DNA from: Fulvia fulva
Lineage: Eukaryota; Ascomycota; Dothideomycetes; Mycosphaerellales; Mycosphaerellaceae
Assembly: GCF_020509005.1 (NCBI RefSeq)
Contig: NC_063014.1
Span: forward strand, 4,588,001-4,652,000
Length of the DNA: 64,000 bases
Direction of reading: 5' to 3'
Below the pieces are notes generated by a model, which ran no database searches, was not told where the DNA came from, and saw only the letters and a list, made by a program, of their open reading frames with translations. The position numbers and the translations under genes were made by a program. This document shows, piece by piece, positions 1 to 10,087 of this stretch. Within the stretch, counting starts at the first letter, position 1. Every line of letters starts with the position of its first letter.

Positions 1-39
1 CATCCCGACCACGACGATGGAGATGCAAATCCCACGAAG

Positions 40-1374
40 ATGCTGATCACCAAGTGGCAGATTCTCAGGAGCCAGCCGACACATGTGTACCTAGTCCTTG
101 TACTCGTCACTGCACTGCCACTCTACTATGGCTCCTACCAATACCGTCTCCGCCATCCCTACGGCTCCCCCACACAGTCATCTGGAAGGATGCCAACAGG
201 AAACTTCGTCGCGGACTGGACGGACACTCAGGTCGTAGCACCCTTCAACCAATACCCAGTCGCCTCCTTCTGTAATCGTACCACACATTGGCGGCCCAAC
301 CTCGTCTTCAATTTGGCCAATGCCGATGGCCAGATCGCAGATGTCCGAGGCAATGTCCTTGACTTCCTATTCTACGCGATCGAAGCCGGCGCCAGCATTA
401 TGCTTCCTGGAATTCCACAGCAGAACGAGGGTGGCACGGGTAATGTCAACGCGAGGAAAACGGACTTTGCAGAGTTCTTTGATGAGAAATGGTTCCTGAA
501 GACCATGGAAGAGACGTGTCCGCAGATGCAGATTTACAAAATGCAGGAGGGACAAGAGTTGAAGGCTGCGTTGCCGGACTACTACAAGCCAAGGACTAGG
601 AGGATGGATGAGGGCTTCAACAACAATCGCAAAGCCTACCTATCAGACCTCGAGAGCTGGCTCCAAGCCCGCAGAGTCCTGGACGATAAGTCTACAAAGT
701 TTACAGTCGTGAATGTCAAGCCCACACTCTACAATATCGACACCCGCAGCCTACCCCACGGCCTGCGTCGTAACTTTGGTCAAGTCTTGCGCGTGAATCC
801 AGAAATCAGACGACTGGCCGCTATGGCCGTAGAACAGCTCCGCATCCAATATGGCCTCGAGATCGATTCGACACAGCCCATCCCACGCAACGCCTTCTAC
901 GCCGTCTACCTCCCTGACCCCTCCGACACCAATCTCACAACCGCCTACCTCTCCCACGCCAAAGCCCACAACCTAGACACCCTCTACATCGCAACCCCCG
1001 ACCCCTCCGACCTCTCCCACCTCAAGCTCCTCGGCCTCTCCCAACCCTCCCCGCTCACCCTCCTCTCTGCCTCCGACCTCCTGCCCGAAATCGAACAACC
1101 TCTATCCCCCGCGGAGCAAGCGTTAGTTGACTACTCCATCACCCTCCGCGCCAGCGTTTTCGGCGGGATGGTGAAGAGTAGTCTTAGTGCTCAGGTGGCG
1201 ATGACGAGGAACCAGTGGGTAGAGGATCGGGGTGTTGTGGTGGATCCGGAGAGGGTGAGACATGCTGAGGAGGGGATGTGGTGGGATGATGGGTGGAGTC
1301 GGGTGGTGGGACGGATTGATGAAGATGGGAGTAGGGAAGGTGCGGAGGGCTGGGGGAGGGGGGTTTGGCCTTGA
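40..1374 (+). CDS. O-fucosyltransferase-like type II membrane protein
   Basis: Single open frame of 444 residues. Residues about 17-34 form one hydrophobic segment after a short basic stretch, which fits a signal anchor of a Golgi/ER type II protein. The luminal part has the pattern of fungal proteins related to GDP-fucose protein O-fucosyltransferases: an 'NVLDFLFYAIEAGASIMLPG' segment followed by 'FFDEKWFLKTMEETCPQMQI'. The role inferred is sugar transfer in the secretory pathway; donor and acceptor cannot be read from the sequence. The reading frame stays open from codon 1 to the window edge, so the true start could lie upstream and add a cytosolic tail. The C-terminus is Gly/Arg-rich and may be a diverged end or hide a missed intron. 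The family call is from pattern recognition only. Confidence 0.65.
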   Translation: MLITKWQILRSQPTHVYLVLVLVTALPLYYGSYQYRLRHPYGSPTQSSGRMPTGNFVADWTDTQVVAPFNQYPVASFCNRTTHWRPNLVFNLANADGQIADVRGNVLDFLFYAIEAGASIMLPGIPQQNEGGTGNVNARKTDFAEFFDEKWFLKTMEETCPQMQIYKMQEGQELKAALPDYYKPRTRRMDEGFNNNRKAYLSDLESWLQARRVLDDKSTKFTVVNVKPTLYNIDTRSLPHGLRRNFGQVLRVNPEIRRLAAMAVEQLRIQYGLEIDSTQPIPRNAFYAVYLPDPSDTNLTTAYLSHAKAHNLDTLYIATPDPSDLSHLKLLGLSQPSPLTLLSASDLLPEIEQPLSPAEQALVDYSITLRASVFGGMVKSSLSAQVAMTRNQWVEDRGVVVDPERVRHAEEGMWWDDGWSRVVGRIDEDGSREGAEGWGRGVWP

Positions 1375-2014
1375 TACGGGGAAGAGATGCATGGGATTGA
1401 ATTTGTCGAGGAGGAGGGAGGACCGGAGCAGAAGTGGGAGAGGATGTGATTCCCCGACGGTATCAGATAATGAAACTTTGATGACTCTCGAGTTTGCTGT
1501 CGAAAGAGTGCCGTGTGCCATGGAGTGATAACGAAGGCATCGGTAGCTTCTTCCGTACCTGCATAGCATGGGTCCGCAACTCCCACATGGAGGGCTCGGA
1601 AGGGCGGCATTCTGATTGGTAGCAATACACACAGCATGGGACAACAGTCACAAGCCTAGCCAGAAGCAGATATGAAGGACGAGTATAGGCGACGAGACGT
1701 CTCGGCTGTCACGATCATCAGTTGTTGTGGATGCTCCTCGCCTCATGCGGTCTTCAAATACGTCGTAAATCTCGCCAAGACTGGCGGAGAATCCTGGTCG
1801 GGGTTGCATGCGAGGTGAGACCATGCATCTTAAGACCATAACCTGTTCCTGCTGGGTTGCTGGACTCTTTTGCTTCTGTCTTCTTTCACAATCCCCAACA
1901 TTCCTATCGGATCATATCATGGCAAAGGTGGTATCACATTTCGAAGCTGGTACGCGCAAAAAAAAAAGGTACATCTGCAGGCATTCATCTGGCTACCTCG
2001 TCTTCCATGCGCAC
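1375..2014. other. Intergenic, convergent 3' flanks
   Basis: Space between two convergent genes. It contains several open frames on the minus strand that are low-complexity shadows (Ser/Pro/His-rich) and an A-run near 1960. I see no RNA gene or conserved coding segment. Confidence 0.5.
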
Positions 2015-3850
2015 TTACATCTGCCTCGTAGCGCTGACCGTACTTATCCTCCTCGCAGTCATCTCCTCAGTCGCTTCGGTGACCTTGGGCCCGGCATAGT
2101 TGCTCCTTCCCCAGACGACATACCAGAATCCAGCGATTGCGAAACCGCCGACGAAGACGCATGAGGCATAGTTCATTGAGCTCATTGTTACTGGTAGGGC
2201 CGAAGGCATCGAGAAGAGGGGGATGGCAAAGGCGCACCATGCTGTCAGGAAGTTAGCAGGCCATTCAGGATTCGAGATGGGGCAAACTTACCAATGGACA
2301 CGGCATTGGCGAACCAGCCGAAAGCTCCAAGGTTGAACTTCCCAGCACTCAGTCTCTTCCTCCCACCAAAGAACGAAATGGCCACAGGGATGACATAGCT
2401 CAATGTCAAGAAAATGACGCCCGATCCGTTGAAAGCGTTGAACGCCGCGCTGGAACCAAGGTAGATCAGTCCAAGGACCGCCTGGACGACGAAGCAGAGC
2501 AACATGGCGTTAAGCGGCAGGCCGAACTTGTCGTTGACGGTGTCGAAACCAAACTTTCTCGAGCCTGGAATAGCGCCATCACGGGCAAACGCCCATGTGC
2601 ATCGTGACGCTGCAGTCGTGCAGCCCGTACCGCAGAGGATTCCAAGGATGATGATTGGGACCGTGAGCACGAAGGCACCGACTTCATTGCCAATTGCGGA
2701 ACGGAGGATGACTGGTAGCGGCTGGCCGGATGGATCGGTAGCGATGACTGTCAGATCCTGGATAACGAAGCAGACTGGGATGAGGAAGACCAGTCCGCAT
2801 GCCATGTTCATGAGCAGAGCACCGACGATGGCTTTGGGGACCTGAGTGGCCGGCTGCTGTACTTCCTCGCACATGGAGACGACCATACCGGTGGCGGAGG
2901 TGGCGTACGCGCCGTGGAGCAGACCGATACAGAAGGCCCATCCTGGTGGGTTCCATCCGGATGTTACCTCGAATCCGCCAAAGACCCAGCTCGCTCGTCT
3001 TCTGCCTTCGGCTGCGATGGCGAGGATGCAGACGATGATCGCGATCACACCGAGGAAGGTCCAAATGACAGCAGCAGTGTCGAGGTGATGGAGCCACTTG
3101 TTTCCGAAGCACGAAATGCACGTGCAGAGGATCGTGATGCCCAGGAAGATCAGGTAGGTCTGGTATGCTTCGACCTGGAAGATCCCGACAGTGGCGCCGG
3201 TGCCAGTACCGTCGTCGACCTGGAAGACGTTGATGCAGCCGATCAGGAAGAGGGTGGTACCGAAGTTGACAGAAAGAGTGATGATGATGTTGCCGAGGGT
3301 GAAGGACCAGCCCGTCATCCAGGCTGCGAGTTTCCGCCATCTGGGTGAGGCCAGCATGAATGTTTGGTAGTAAACTCCTCCTGCAAGGGGGTACACCTGT
3401 GAATGGTAAGCCTGACATGCTTCTGAGTCTTGCTGAAGACAGGCGCAGAGGTGAGAGGGCAAGGCATGTCGCTGCCAGACGAAAGCGTCATGTCATTCAA
3501 CACAGCACACGAGTGAACCAACGTACCGAGGTGATCTCACCAAGCGAAGCGGCGACACACAGCATCAACAGACATACGGCGACCCATCCCCAGATGATGG
3601 TAGTTGGTCCACCTCCAGTCAGAGGATATATCAGGGTCGTGGCCAGTCCATAAGGCACCGAGGCCAACACGAACGACATGAACATGACATTGAGAGTCGA
3701 TCGTGAGCGCGCTAGCTGCTGTGTATATCCGAGCGCTTCGAGAAGGTCATCAGCTGGTTCGGAAGATCGTGAGTCGCGTGGCAAGGATTCCTTGGTGTTG
3801 TAAGCGTCGACCTTCGACTCTCGTCGGTAGGTGCCATAGTTGTCCGCCAT
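2015..3850 (-). CDS. APC-family amino acid/GABA/choline permease, 3 exons
   Basis: Exons complement(join(2015..2241, 2292..3396, 3527..3850)), 551 residues. Introns are 3397-3526 (donor GTACGT) and 2242-2291 (donor GTAAGT, acceptor TGACAG), and the phases fit exactly. The product is a plasma-membrane or organellar transporter of the amino acid-polyamine-organocation superfamily, closest in pattern to fungal GABA (Uga4) and choline (Hnm1) permeases: 'SLGEITS' joined to 'VYPLAGGVYYQTFML' across intron 1, many hydrophobic helices, and 'TWAFARDGAIPGS'. The ATG at 3850 is the first in frame; the longer open frame to 4003 begins only with GTG, so it is not used. The 60-residue hydrophilic N-terminus and the short basic C-terminus are typical. 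The substrate cannot be decided from sequence. Confidence 0.85.
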
Positions 3851-5401
3851 GGCTGAGCTGGATGCCAAGGCAGTGGTTGCGGTTGCTGAAGAGGTCCTGC
3901 TGTGTTGAAAAGTAAGTCGTCTCTCACTTGCACCAGTACTGTGTTGAAGGGCTGGTGTGGCGCTTTCGGTGATGGTTGCTGTGGGCTCAAGGCACTGGTC
4001 CACGGTCTCGGCCTATCTCTCAAGGATGTCGCGTAGGGCTGTTATCGTAGGTCGCTCTGGGAATTACGGCTGTTCTGAGGTACCGAGTCCCGAGCGGGCT
4101 GTCGATGATGATGTCGCTATGGGCTCGAGTGTGGTGTTGTCGCTTTGGGGCGTGCAAAGGTAGTCAAGATGGTGCTCGTGGGGCCTCGGTCGATGGTTGA
4201 CAAGAGATGGTAGGGATAGCTGAGGGGCACTGGCACTGCAGGTGGCACAAGAAAGCTTGGTTTCCTTTCTATACAGCTGCTCGGCGGTACACGCAGTAGT
4301 GGAGGATGGGATGGGATGTGCGGATGGTGCGGCAGGCGTGAAGGGAAAGAAGCACGTGAAGTCGTCGGCAGGAAGGGCGTGTCGCCGGTGTCGCGAAAGA
4401 CGGGGGTTTTTTGTTTCGACGACGCATTGTTTCTCATTAGTATGGGTAGCAGAACAGTCCCGTGGGCCGTCGGTCGGCCAGAGATGGGACGCCGTCACGT
4501 AACGTAATGAGTCGCTTCGGCTACATGCACTGATGGAGATCTGCTGCCAAGCAGCAAGACAGAGACTTCTTGCGCTAACAGGGTTTGGCAGTCGCTCCGT
4601 TGCATGCTGGCGGCCACAATCGATGAGAGTGGTTGCAGCTCCGTTCGCTCCGATGAAAAGGCTTCTCGCCTGGCTCTGTGCAGCAATTCCATGCGGTCGT
4701 AGACCAGGTTGCGATCCATCGCCACGCGGGCATTGGCGGGTTCCCACGAACAGGATGCAGCCGGCGTTCTGGTACTACCGTGACTACCTCCTACTATCTC
4801 ACACCTTGTTTCACGATGGTTCGCTGCGATAAGATCCGTTGAGCATCACTGCATGCGAGAATTGCTGGGCATCATCTCCTGAAGGCTGAATACCAAGGAC
4901 GGCATCTCGAGTGGTCTACCTAGGTAGGCTTTTGGAAGCGACGCCTGCTCGCTCCAATAGCCACGTGCACCTGCCACCGCTCCAAGAAATGGGCGACACA
5001 CGTGACACGGGAGACTGCTGCTGCAGGTCTGCAGGTGCCCTCGGTGGTTCATGCATGCACCTGATCTGATCTCACCTTGCCATCCATGATCCATGTGAGT
5101 AGAGGTGCACCGTGCGAGAGCTGCGGCATGGCATTGAACTCGACTTGCAACACAGCCATGGCCCACATGCATCACACATGGGCCATGGCATCACCACGAT
5201 GCTTGGCAACACGTGCTCGCGCGCAATGAGGCTTCCATGCCCGCCATATACTGATGACATTACTCACCTACGCGGCGTGAACATGAAGCTCATTCCCAGC
5301 CCCACTCTTGGGCACTTCTCGGACAGTAGCTGAGTAGGTCATCATACTCCATACCTCTCTCACATCAGCCAACGTCACAGCGACAGCGACAGTGCAGAGC
5401 G
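3851..5401. promoter_or_regulatory. Divergent upstream region with four CACGTG motifs
   Basis: 1.55 kb between the divergent permease (-) and dehydrogenase (+) genes. The palindrome CACGTG occurs at 4353-4358, 4962-4967, 4999-5004 and 5210-5215. CACGTG is the core site of fungal bHLH regulators (Cbf1/Pho4/SREBP type), so the region may be regulatory; this is inference. Minus-strand open frames here are Ser/Thr/Pro-rich and look non-coding. No tRNA was recognised. Confidence 0.3.
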
Positions 5402-6823
5402 ATGTCAGGCACTGCGCTGCTACATGTATGCCGGTCGCAGCATCACAGCGGCTGTCGGCCGTCATTGCGTCACGTATCGCGGGGCTTGATTACATGTACA
5501 CTGACAGCTCAATGTCCCTCTATGCGAAGGTTAGCTATCACCACACGGGAAACAAAATCACGACAGTTACATAGCATACTGCGACCCAACACCGGCCATG
5601 ACGCACTTCGACTCCATAATCGCTTCCGTAGGTCAGTACCATCCCTCGACGTTGCCCGCGAGACGAGACGATACAAATCCAAAGCTGTAGAATCGTCCCA
5701 GAACCCACTCTCTGGTCTGTGGAAGCCGACACACCTCCGGCGGCTGTACTATGGCCCGAATAGCGTGAAGGAGCACCTGCTTGACTGCCTTCCTACCGAA
5801 ACATCCAAAGCCTTCATCCTCACCGGTAACTCGCTGGCCACCAAGACTGGCTTGATCAAGCAGGTGGAAGAGCAGCTCGGGCCAAGGCATGCAAGCACAT
5901 TCAGCAAGATCGGACAGCATGCGCCGGTAAAACAGCTGGACGAAGCCACAGAGCTCGTGCTCAAAGATGAGAGCATTGACACTATCATTAGCGTTGGAGG
6001 CGGATCACCTATCGATTCAGCCAAAGCCATCAGCTATCGTCTGAATGAGAAGAAGAAGGGGAGGTGGTTGTACCACATCACGATGCCTACAACTCTTAGT
6101 GCTGCCGAGTGCACATTGGGCGCAGGCTACACCAACGAAGATGGCATGAAGACGGGAGTCGCTCACCCCGAGCTCGCACCTCATGTCGTCATCTACGACA
6201 GCAAGTTTGCGCTCGAGACACCACCTTGGCTGTGGATGAGCACCGGAATGCGGTCGATGGACCACGCCATGGAGTTGATGTACCACCCCACATCGACGGA
6301 AATGCCATGCCGCCAGCTGGCGCTCTCGGCTGCAGCAGGTCTATTCGAGAATCTGCCCAAGTACAAGCAGAACCCCAAGGACGAGCAGATCATCACCAAG
6401 CTCCAGCTGGCGGCTTTCGCTTCACTCGGCTTTCTCGCATTGAACATAAAAGGAGCCCTAGGTCTGTCTCACGCCCTTGGCTACGCTCTCGGCTCCCCCT
6501 ACCAAATCCCACACGGCATCACATCATGCTTGACACTCGGCCATGTCGTGAAGCTGAAAGCGCAAGCTTCAAACGACGATGCTGCACAGCTTGCCCGGAT
6601 GGCGCCGTTCATTGGAATCGCCAAGTCTGGTGATGACAAGAAGGATGCTGTGGCTGTTGGAGATGCGATCTTGAAGCTTGTCGAAGATCTTGGCCTCAAG
6701 ACGACGTTGACGGAGAAGAATGTTGGGGAGGATCAGGTTCATACTATCACGAAGCTGGCGACGAGGCAGGAGTCGGGGCCGCAGTATGATGCTGTTAAGC
6801 AGCTTGTTGAGAATTTGTACTAG
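5402..6823 (+). CDS. Iron-containing alcohol dehydrogenase / maleylacetate reductase-like
   Basis: Frame of 473 residues; the conserved fold starts near residue 100 ('NPLSGLWKPTHL'). The dinucleotide-binding motif 'GGGSPIDSAK' is intact and the C-terminal helical domain carries 'LSHALGYALGS' and 'IPHGITSC'. Family enzymes reduce or oxidise alcohols, aldehydes or maleylacetate with NAD(P)H. At the place where classical Fe-dependent members have Asp-x3-His ('DALTHAIE'-like), this protein has 'RSMDHAMEL', so the usual metal-binding Asp is absent, as in maleylacetate reductases, which need no metal. The first 60-100 residues are basic and poorly conserved; an in-frame ATG at 5522 (MRRLAIT...) would give a plausible mitochondrial presequence, so the start is uncertain. 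It lies tail-to-tail with the next gene, 273 bp away. Confidence 0.8.
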   Translation: MSGTALLHVCRSQHHSGCRPSLRHVSRGLITCTLTAQCPSMRRLAITTRETKSRQLHSILRPNTGHDALRLHNRFRRSVPSLDVARETRRYKSKAVESSQNPLSGLWKPTHLRRLYYGPNSVKEHLLDCLPTETSKAFILTGNSLATKTGLIKQVEEQLGPRHASTFSKIGQHAPVKQLDEATELVLKDESIDTIISVGGGSPIDSAKAISYRLNEKKKGRWLYHITMPTTLSAAECTLGAGYTNEDGMKTGVAHPELAPHVVIYDSKFALETPPWLWMSTGMRSMDHAMELMYHPTSTEMPCRQLALSAAAGLFENLPKYKQNPKDEQIITKLQLAAFASLGFLALNIKGALGLSHALGYALGSPYQIPHGITSCLTLGHVVKLKAQASNDDAAQLARMAPFIGIAKSGDDKKDAVAVGDAILKLVEDLGLKTTLTEKNVGEDQVHTITKLATRQESGPQYDAVKQLVENLY

Positions 6824-7096
6824 AATGGTTAAAGCCCCCTACTTGCAGTGCATTTATATAACAGGAGAGAGTCTCAGGACTTGCGGATGTATGCTCAAGG
6901 GTATGAGAGACGTAAGATTGCAAGCAAGGCGAGTGCCCAGATCTCATGATGACACCGGATTTGCTCTCGCTCCAGTTCATGTGCCTCGATGCGGGAGCGA
7001 ATGCACCGCCAGCATCACGCCTCTTGCACATGGACGTACCGCTTCTTTCAACACATCCCATCACCTCCCCGTCGTCGCATCTACCCTTCCACATCC

Positions 7097-8329
7097 CTAT
7101 ACACACCACAGACCCTCCCCTCCGTCCACACCCCCCCTCAAATCCAACATACACTCCAACCCTTCCAACGGATTCCCCTCAACAAGCACCAAATCCGCCC
7201 TCATCCCAGCCTTAATCATCCCCCTATCCCCAAACCCAAACCTCTCCGCATTGACCCTCGTCGCCGCCTCAAGCGCCTCCTTGGGCGTAAACCCACACTG
7301 CTCCACGAGCAACGCCATCTCTTGATGTGTCGAAAGACCGTAAGCGGTCCCCACCGCTGGACCAGCAGCGTCGGAGCCTACCAGGATCGGAACGCCGGTT
7401 GCTTTGAGTTGGCGCACGGTTTCGTAGGCGTTGGCGCATTTGGAGCTGGAGGATTTGGCGAAGGACATGCAGTGGCACATTTGCTCGCGCCCTTCTGCGG
7501 AGATGAGGTGTTGAACTCGTGGGTCGTGTGCGAAGCGCTCTTGGGTTGCTAGGCCTTCGGATGTGCCGGAGCCCATGGCTGCGAGGGTGGGGTTGCAGTG
7601 TGCGTTGTTCTTCGTGTAGGCGGCGATTAGGTCGGGGGTTGGGGGCTGGTCGATGAAGGTGTGCGTCAGACCGTCGACGCCTAGGGAGAGGATTTCTAAG
7701 GTGTCGGAGAGGCAGGTGGCGTGGGCTACGACGAAGAGGTTATGGGCGTGGGCTTCGTCTATGAGGGCTTTTTGGAGGTCTAAGGTGGGTTTGTTGAAAG
7801 TCTGACCCATGACTGTGCCGGATTCGTGCATGAGTTTGATGTAATCGACGCCTTCAGCTAGCCGGTCGGAGATGTATTGCTTCGCGTCTGCAGGAGTCTT
7901 GAGTTTTGGCCAGGTTGCGACCTCGGCTTGCGTTTGGGGTGACGGATCGTGCATGAGGACAATAGGCATCGGCCAACCCATATCGATCGTTGCGGCGAAG
8001 CTGGTCGTTTTCAGGTCTGCACAGTCACCCCCCTCGCGTTGTTTGTGGAGCTTCTGGATGTTGTACCATTCGTTGTGCATGTCGCAGACTGTGGTGACGC
8101 CGAAGCGGAGAGCTTGAGGGAGTGCCACTGGAGTACCGCCATTGGCGTGGATGTGGACGTCTATGACGCCGGGTAGGAGGGTGTGGCCTGGTTTGGATAT
8201 GGTGGTGCCGGAGAAAGGAATTGGGGACGGGGAGACGTGGGCGATTTTGCCATCCTGAACCAAGACTGAGCCATTCTCGATTGTAGACTCGCCATCGAAG
8301 ATGCGCACGTCTTTGATGAGGAAAGGCAT
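7097..8329 (-). CDS. Metal-dependent amidohydrolase (imidazolonepropionase/ochratoxinase-like)
   Basis: 410 residues from the ATG at 8329. This is an amidohydrolase-1 TIM-barrel enzyme: HxH metal motif in 'GVIDVHIHANGG', probable carboxylated lysine in 'YIKLMHESG', further metal His in 'FVVAHATC' and 'GLTHTF', catalytic Asp in 'VGSDAAG', and the C-terminal strand 'GMRADLVLVEGNPL'. It should hydrolyse a C-N bond (cyclic amide, dipeptide-like or amidine) in the cytosol; the substrate is not predictable. The open frame continues upstream to 8638, but that part is translated microsatellite (His and Leu tracts) and is rejected as coding. It is head-to-head with an ACMSD-like gene and tail-to-tail with the dehydrogenase, which suggests a shared catabolic role. 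Confidence 0.85.
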   Translation of the reverse strand: MPFLIKDVRIFDGESTIENGSVLVQDGKIAHVSPSPIPFSGTTISKPGHTLLPGVIDVHIHANGGTPVALPQALRFGVTTVCDMHNEWYNIQKLHKQREGGDCADLKTTSFAATIDMGWPMPIVLMHDPSPQTQAEVATWPKLKTPADAKQYISDRLAEGVDYIKLMHESGTVMGQTFNKPTLDLQKALIDEAHAHNLFVVAHATCLSDTLEILSLGVDGLTHTFIDQPPTPDLIAAYTKNNAHCNPTLAAMGSGTSEGLATQERFAHDPRVQHLISAEGREQMCHCMSFAKSSSSKCANAYETVRQLKATGVPILVGSDAAGPAVGTAYGLSTHQEMALLVEQCGFTPKEALEAATRVNAERFGFGDRGMIKAGMRADLVLVEGNPLEGLECMLDLRGGVDGGEGLWCV

Positions 8330-8342
8330 CTTGGCAAGAGGG

Positions 8343-8403
8343 CTAAAGGTGAGCAATGAAGGCAACACAATGAGAAGAAGAAGAAGAAGAAGAAGAAGAA
8401 GAA

Positions 8404-8462
<59 letters not shown>

Positions 8463-8511
8463 GGATCTTCCTGCGCAGTCCATGGTGGAGAGCCGGAGGC
8501 CATGTACTTAC
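8343..8511 (-). promoter_or_regulatory. Candidate 5'-UTR intron of the amidohydrolase gene
   Basis: On the minus strand a consensus donor GTAAGT (8511-8506) is followed by an acceptor CTTTAG (ending 8343), 13 bases before the start codon. Splicing would remove the whole compound microsatellite from the leader. The preceding open frame does not join in frame, so this would be a leader intron. Needs RNA evidence. Confidence 0.4.
8374..8460 (+). repeat. Compound microsatellite (GAA)10(GAT)19
   Basis: Thirty bases of perfect GAA (8374-8403) run directly into 57 bases of perfect GAT (8404-8460). It lies just upstream of the amidohydrolase start, inside the candidate leader intron. Confidence 0.97.
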
Positions 8512-8944
8512 GATGCAGCGGCGATCTCGTACTGTATGTTGAAGGCGTCGCAGGGCATGGAGAGTGTGGTCGCGCTTGTGCTCTGGTGCGCCGAGAATCC
8601 CAAATCCTTCGCAATGGTGAAGGTGTATAGGGTCGCAAAGTGCAACGACCTCACCAGTAACAGCGTTGAAGATGAACCATGTCGTGATCCTGACTGACAC
8701 GCTTCGAGCGACACTTCGGCCCCCCTTCTGTGCCCAGCTGCTTCCACCGAGCAGGATACAGCTCCGGGCGGAATCGGGAATCTGCAGCGTACAGGTCACC
8801 TTCGAAGCGGGAAGGTTGCTAGCTATCATAAGGTATCAGCACGAACGCCTGCTGATCCGCCGGCTCGGAGTCCAAGCTACCTTAGGCTTTTCGTCGACTC
8901 ATGTTATTGTTATGCTTCTTCACGTTCTTTTCCTTGCCACTGCC

Positions 8945-10087
8945 ATGGCTTCCCACATGCCCCCAAAGATCGACGTCCACTCCCATTTCCTCCCCGACTT
9001 CTATCAAGAAGCCTGCCGCAAACATGGCCACGCTAATCCTGATGGCATGCCATATCTCCCACGCTGGAACGTGACCTCGCACCTAGCCCTTATGGTATGT
9101 AAGGTACTGAACAACACTAAACGACAGCAGCTGCGAAGACCTACCTGACCACGTGGCTCTCGAAGTATATCCAGCTAACACCCTTCTGTCTTACAACAGG
9201 ACGAACTCGGAATCCAAAAATCCATCCTCTCCATCTCCTCCCCAGGAACACACCTAGTCTACAACAACAACACCCTAGCCCGCTCCCTAACCCGCCAAGT
9301 CAACGCCTTCGCCTCCTCCCTCAAAACCCGCCACCCTACCCGCTTCGGCTACTTCGCATCCCTCCCCCTCCCCGACATCGAAGGCTCCCTCGCCGAAATC
9401 CCCAAAGCCCTCTCCGAAGGCTGCGACGGCTTCGTCTTCCTCACAAACTCCCACGGCACATACCTAGGCGACTCCATCCTGGACCCCATCTTCGATGAAC
9501 TAAATCGTCAAAAAGCGCTAATCTTCATCCACCCCACCACGCCCAAAATCTGCCCTCACTCCGTCTCTGCCGCCGCCGCAAATGCCAGTCCTGAAATCCC
9601 CACTGCGGCAACCCCGTTCGCAGTCCGTCTGCCAAACCCCATGCAGGAATTCCTCTTCGACACCGCCCGCGTTGTCGCAAACCTCTTCATGTCCGGCACC
9701 ATAGCACGCTGTCCCTCGCTCAAAATCATCCTCCCACACCTCGGCGGCGCCTTTCCTCCTTTACTCTCGCGCTGGACGGGGTTCTCAGAGCTCGTGCCAG
9801 GGGACTGGGAAGGCGTTGCGGAGGGCGTGGTGAAGGAGGCGATGGGGAAACAGATCTGGTTTGATATGGCGGGGTTTGCGTTTCCGGGGCAGATCAAGGG
9901 GTTGATGTTGGGGGTTGGGGTGGGGCATGAGAGGTTGATGTATGGGAGTGATTATCCGTTCACGCAGGCGGAGGGCGTGAGGGGGTTGATGGGAAAGATG
10001 GATCAGGGGGTGAGGGCGTTGTTTAGTGAGGGCGAGGTGGAGGATTTGTATTGGGGCAATGCGGAGAGGTTGTTAAGGATGCGGTGA
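8945..10087 (+). CDS. Amidohydrolase-2 family decarboxylase (ACMSD / 6-MSA decarboxylase-like)
   Basis: Two exons, join(8945..9094, 9200..10087), 345 residues. The intron has donor GTATGT and acceptor ACAACAG. Motifs of the metal-dependent decarboxylase/hydrolase branch: 'IDVHSHFLP' (HxH), 'LIFIHPTT' (metal His), 'IILPHLGG' (catalytic/metal His) and 'LMYGSDYP' (Asp). Family members non-oxidatively decarboxylate aromatic or muconate-semialdehyde acids (ACMSD, gamma-resorcylate and 6-methylsalicylate decarboxylases). The ATG at 8945 has a strong context (gccATGg). An in-frame ATG at 8912 would add a short hydrophobic leader (MLLHVLFLATA) resembling a signal peptide, so secretion cannot be excluded. 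It shares an upstream region of about 600 bp with the divergent amidohydrolase. Confidence 0.85.

Noticed and set aside
3851..4003. Longer N-terminus of the permease
   Set aside because: The upstream codon used as start is GTG; the first ATG in frame is at 3850.
8330..8638. N-terminal extension of the amidohydrolase with long His and Leu tracts
   Set aside because: It is a translation of the (GAA)(GAT) microsatellite; the conserved protein starts at the ATG at 8329 and a leader intron is likely.
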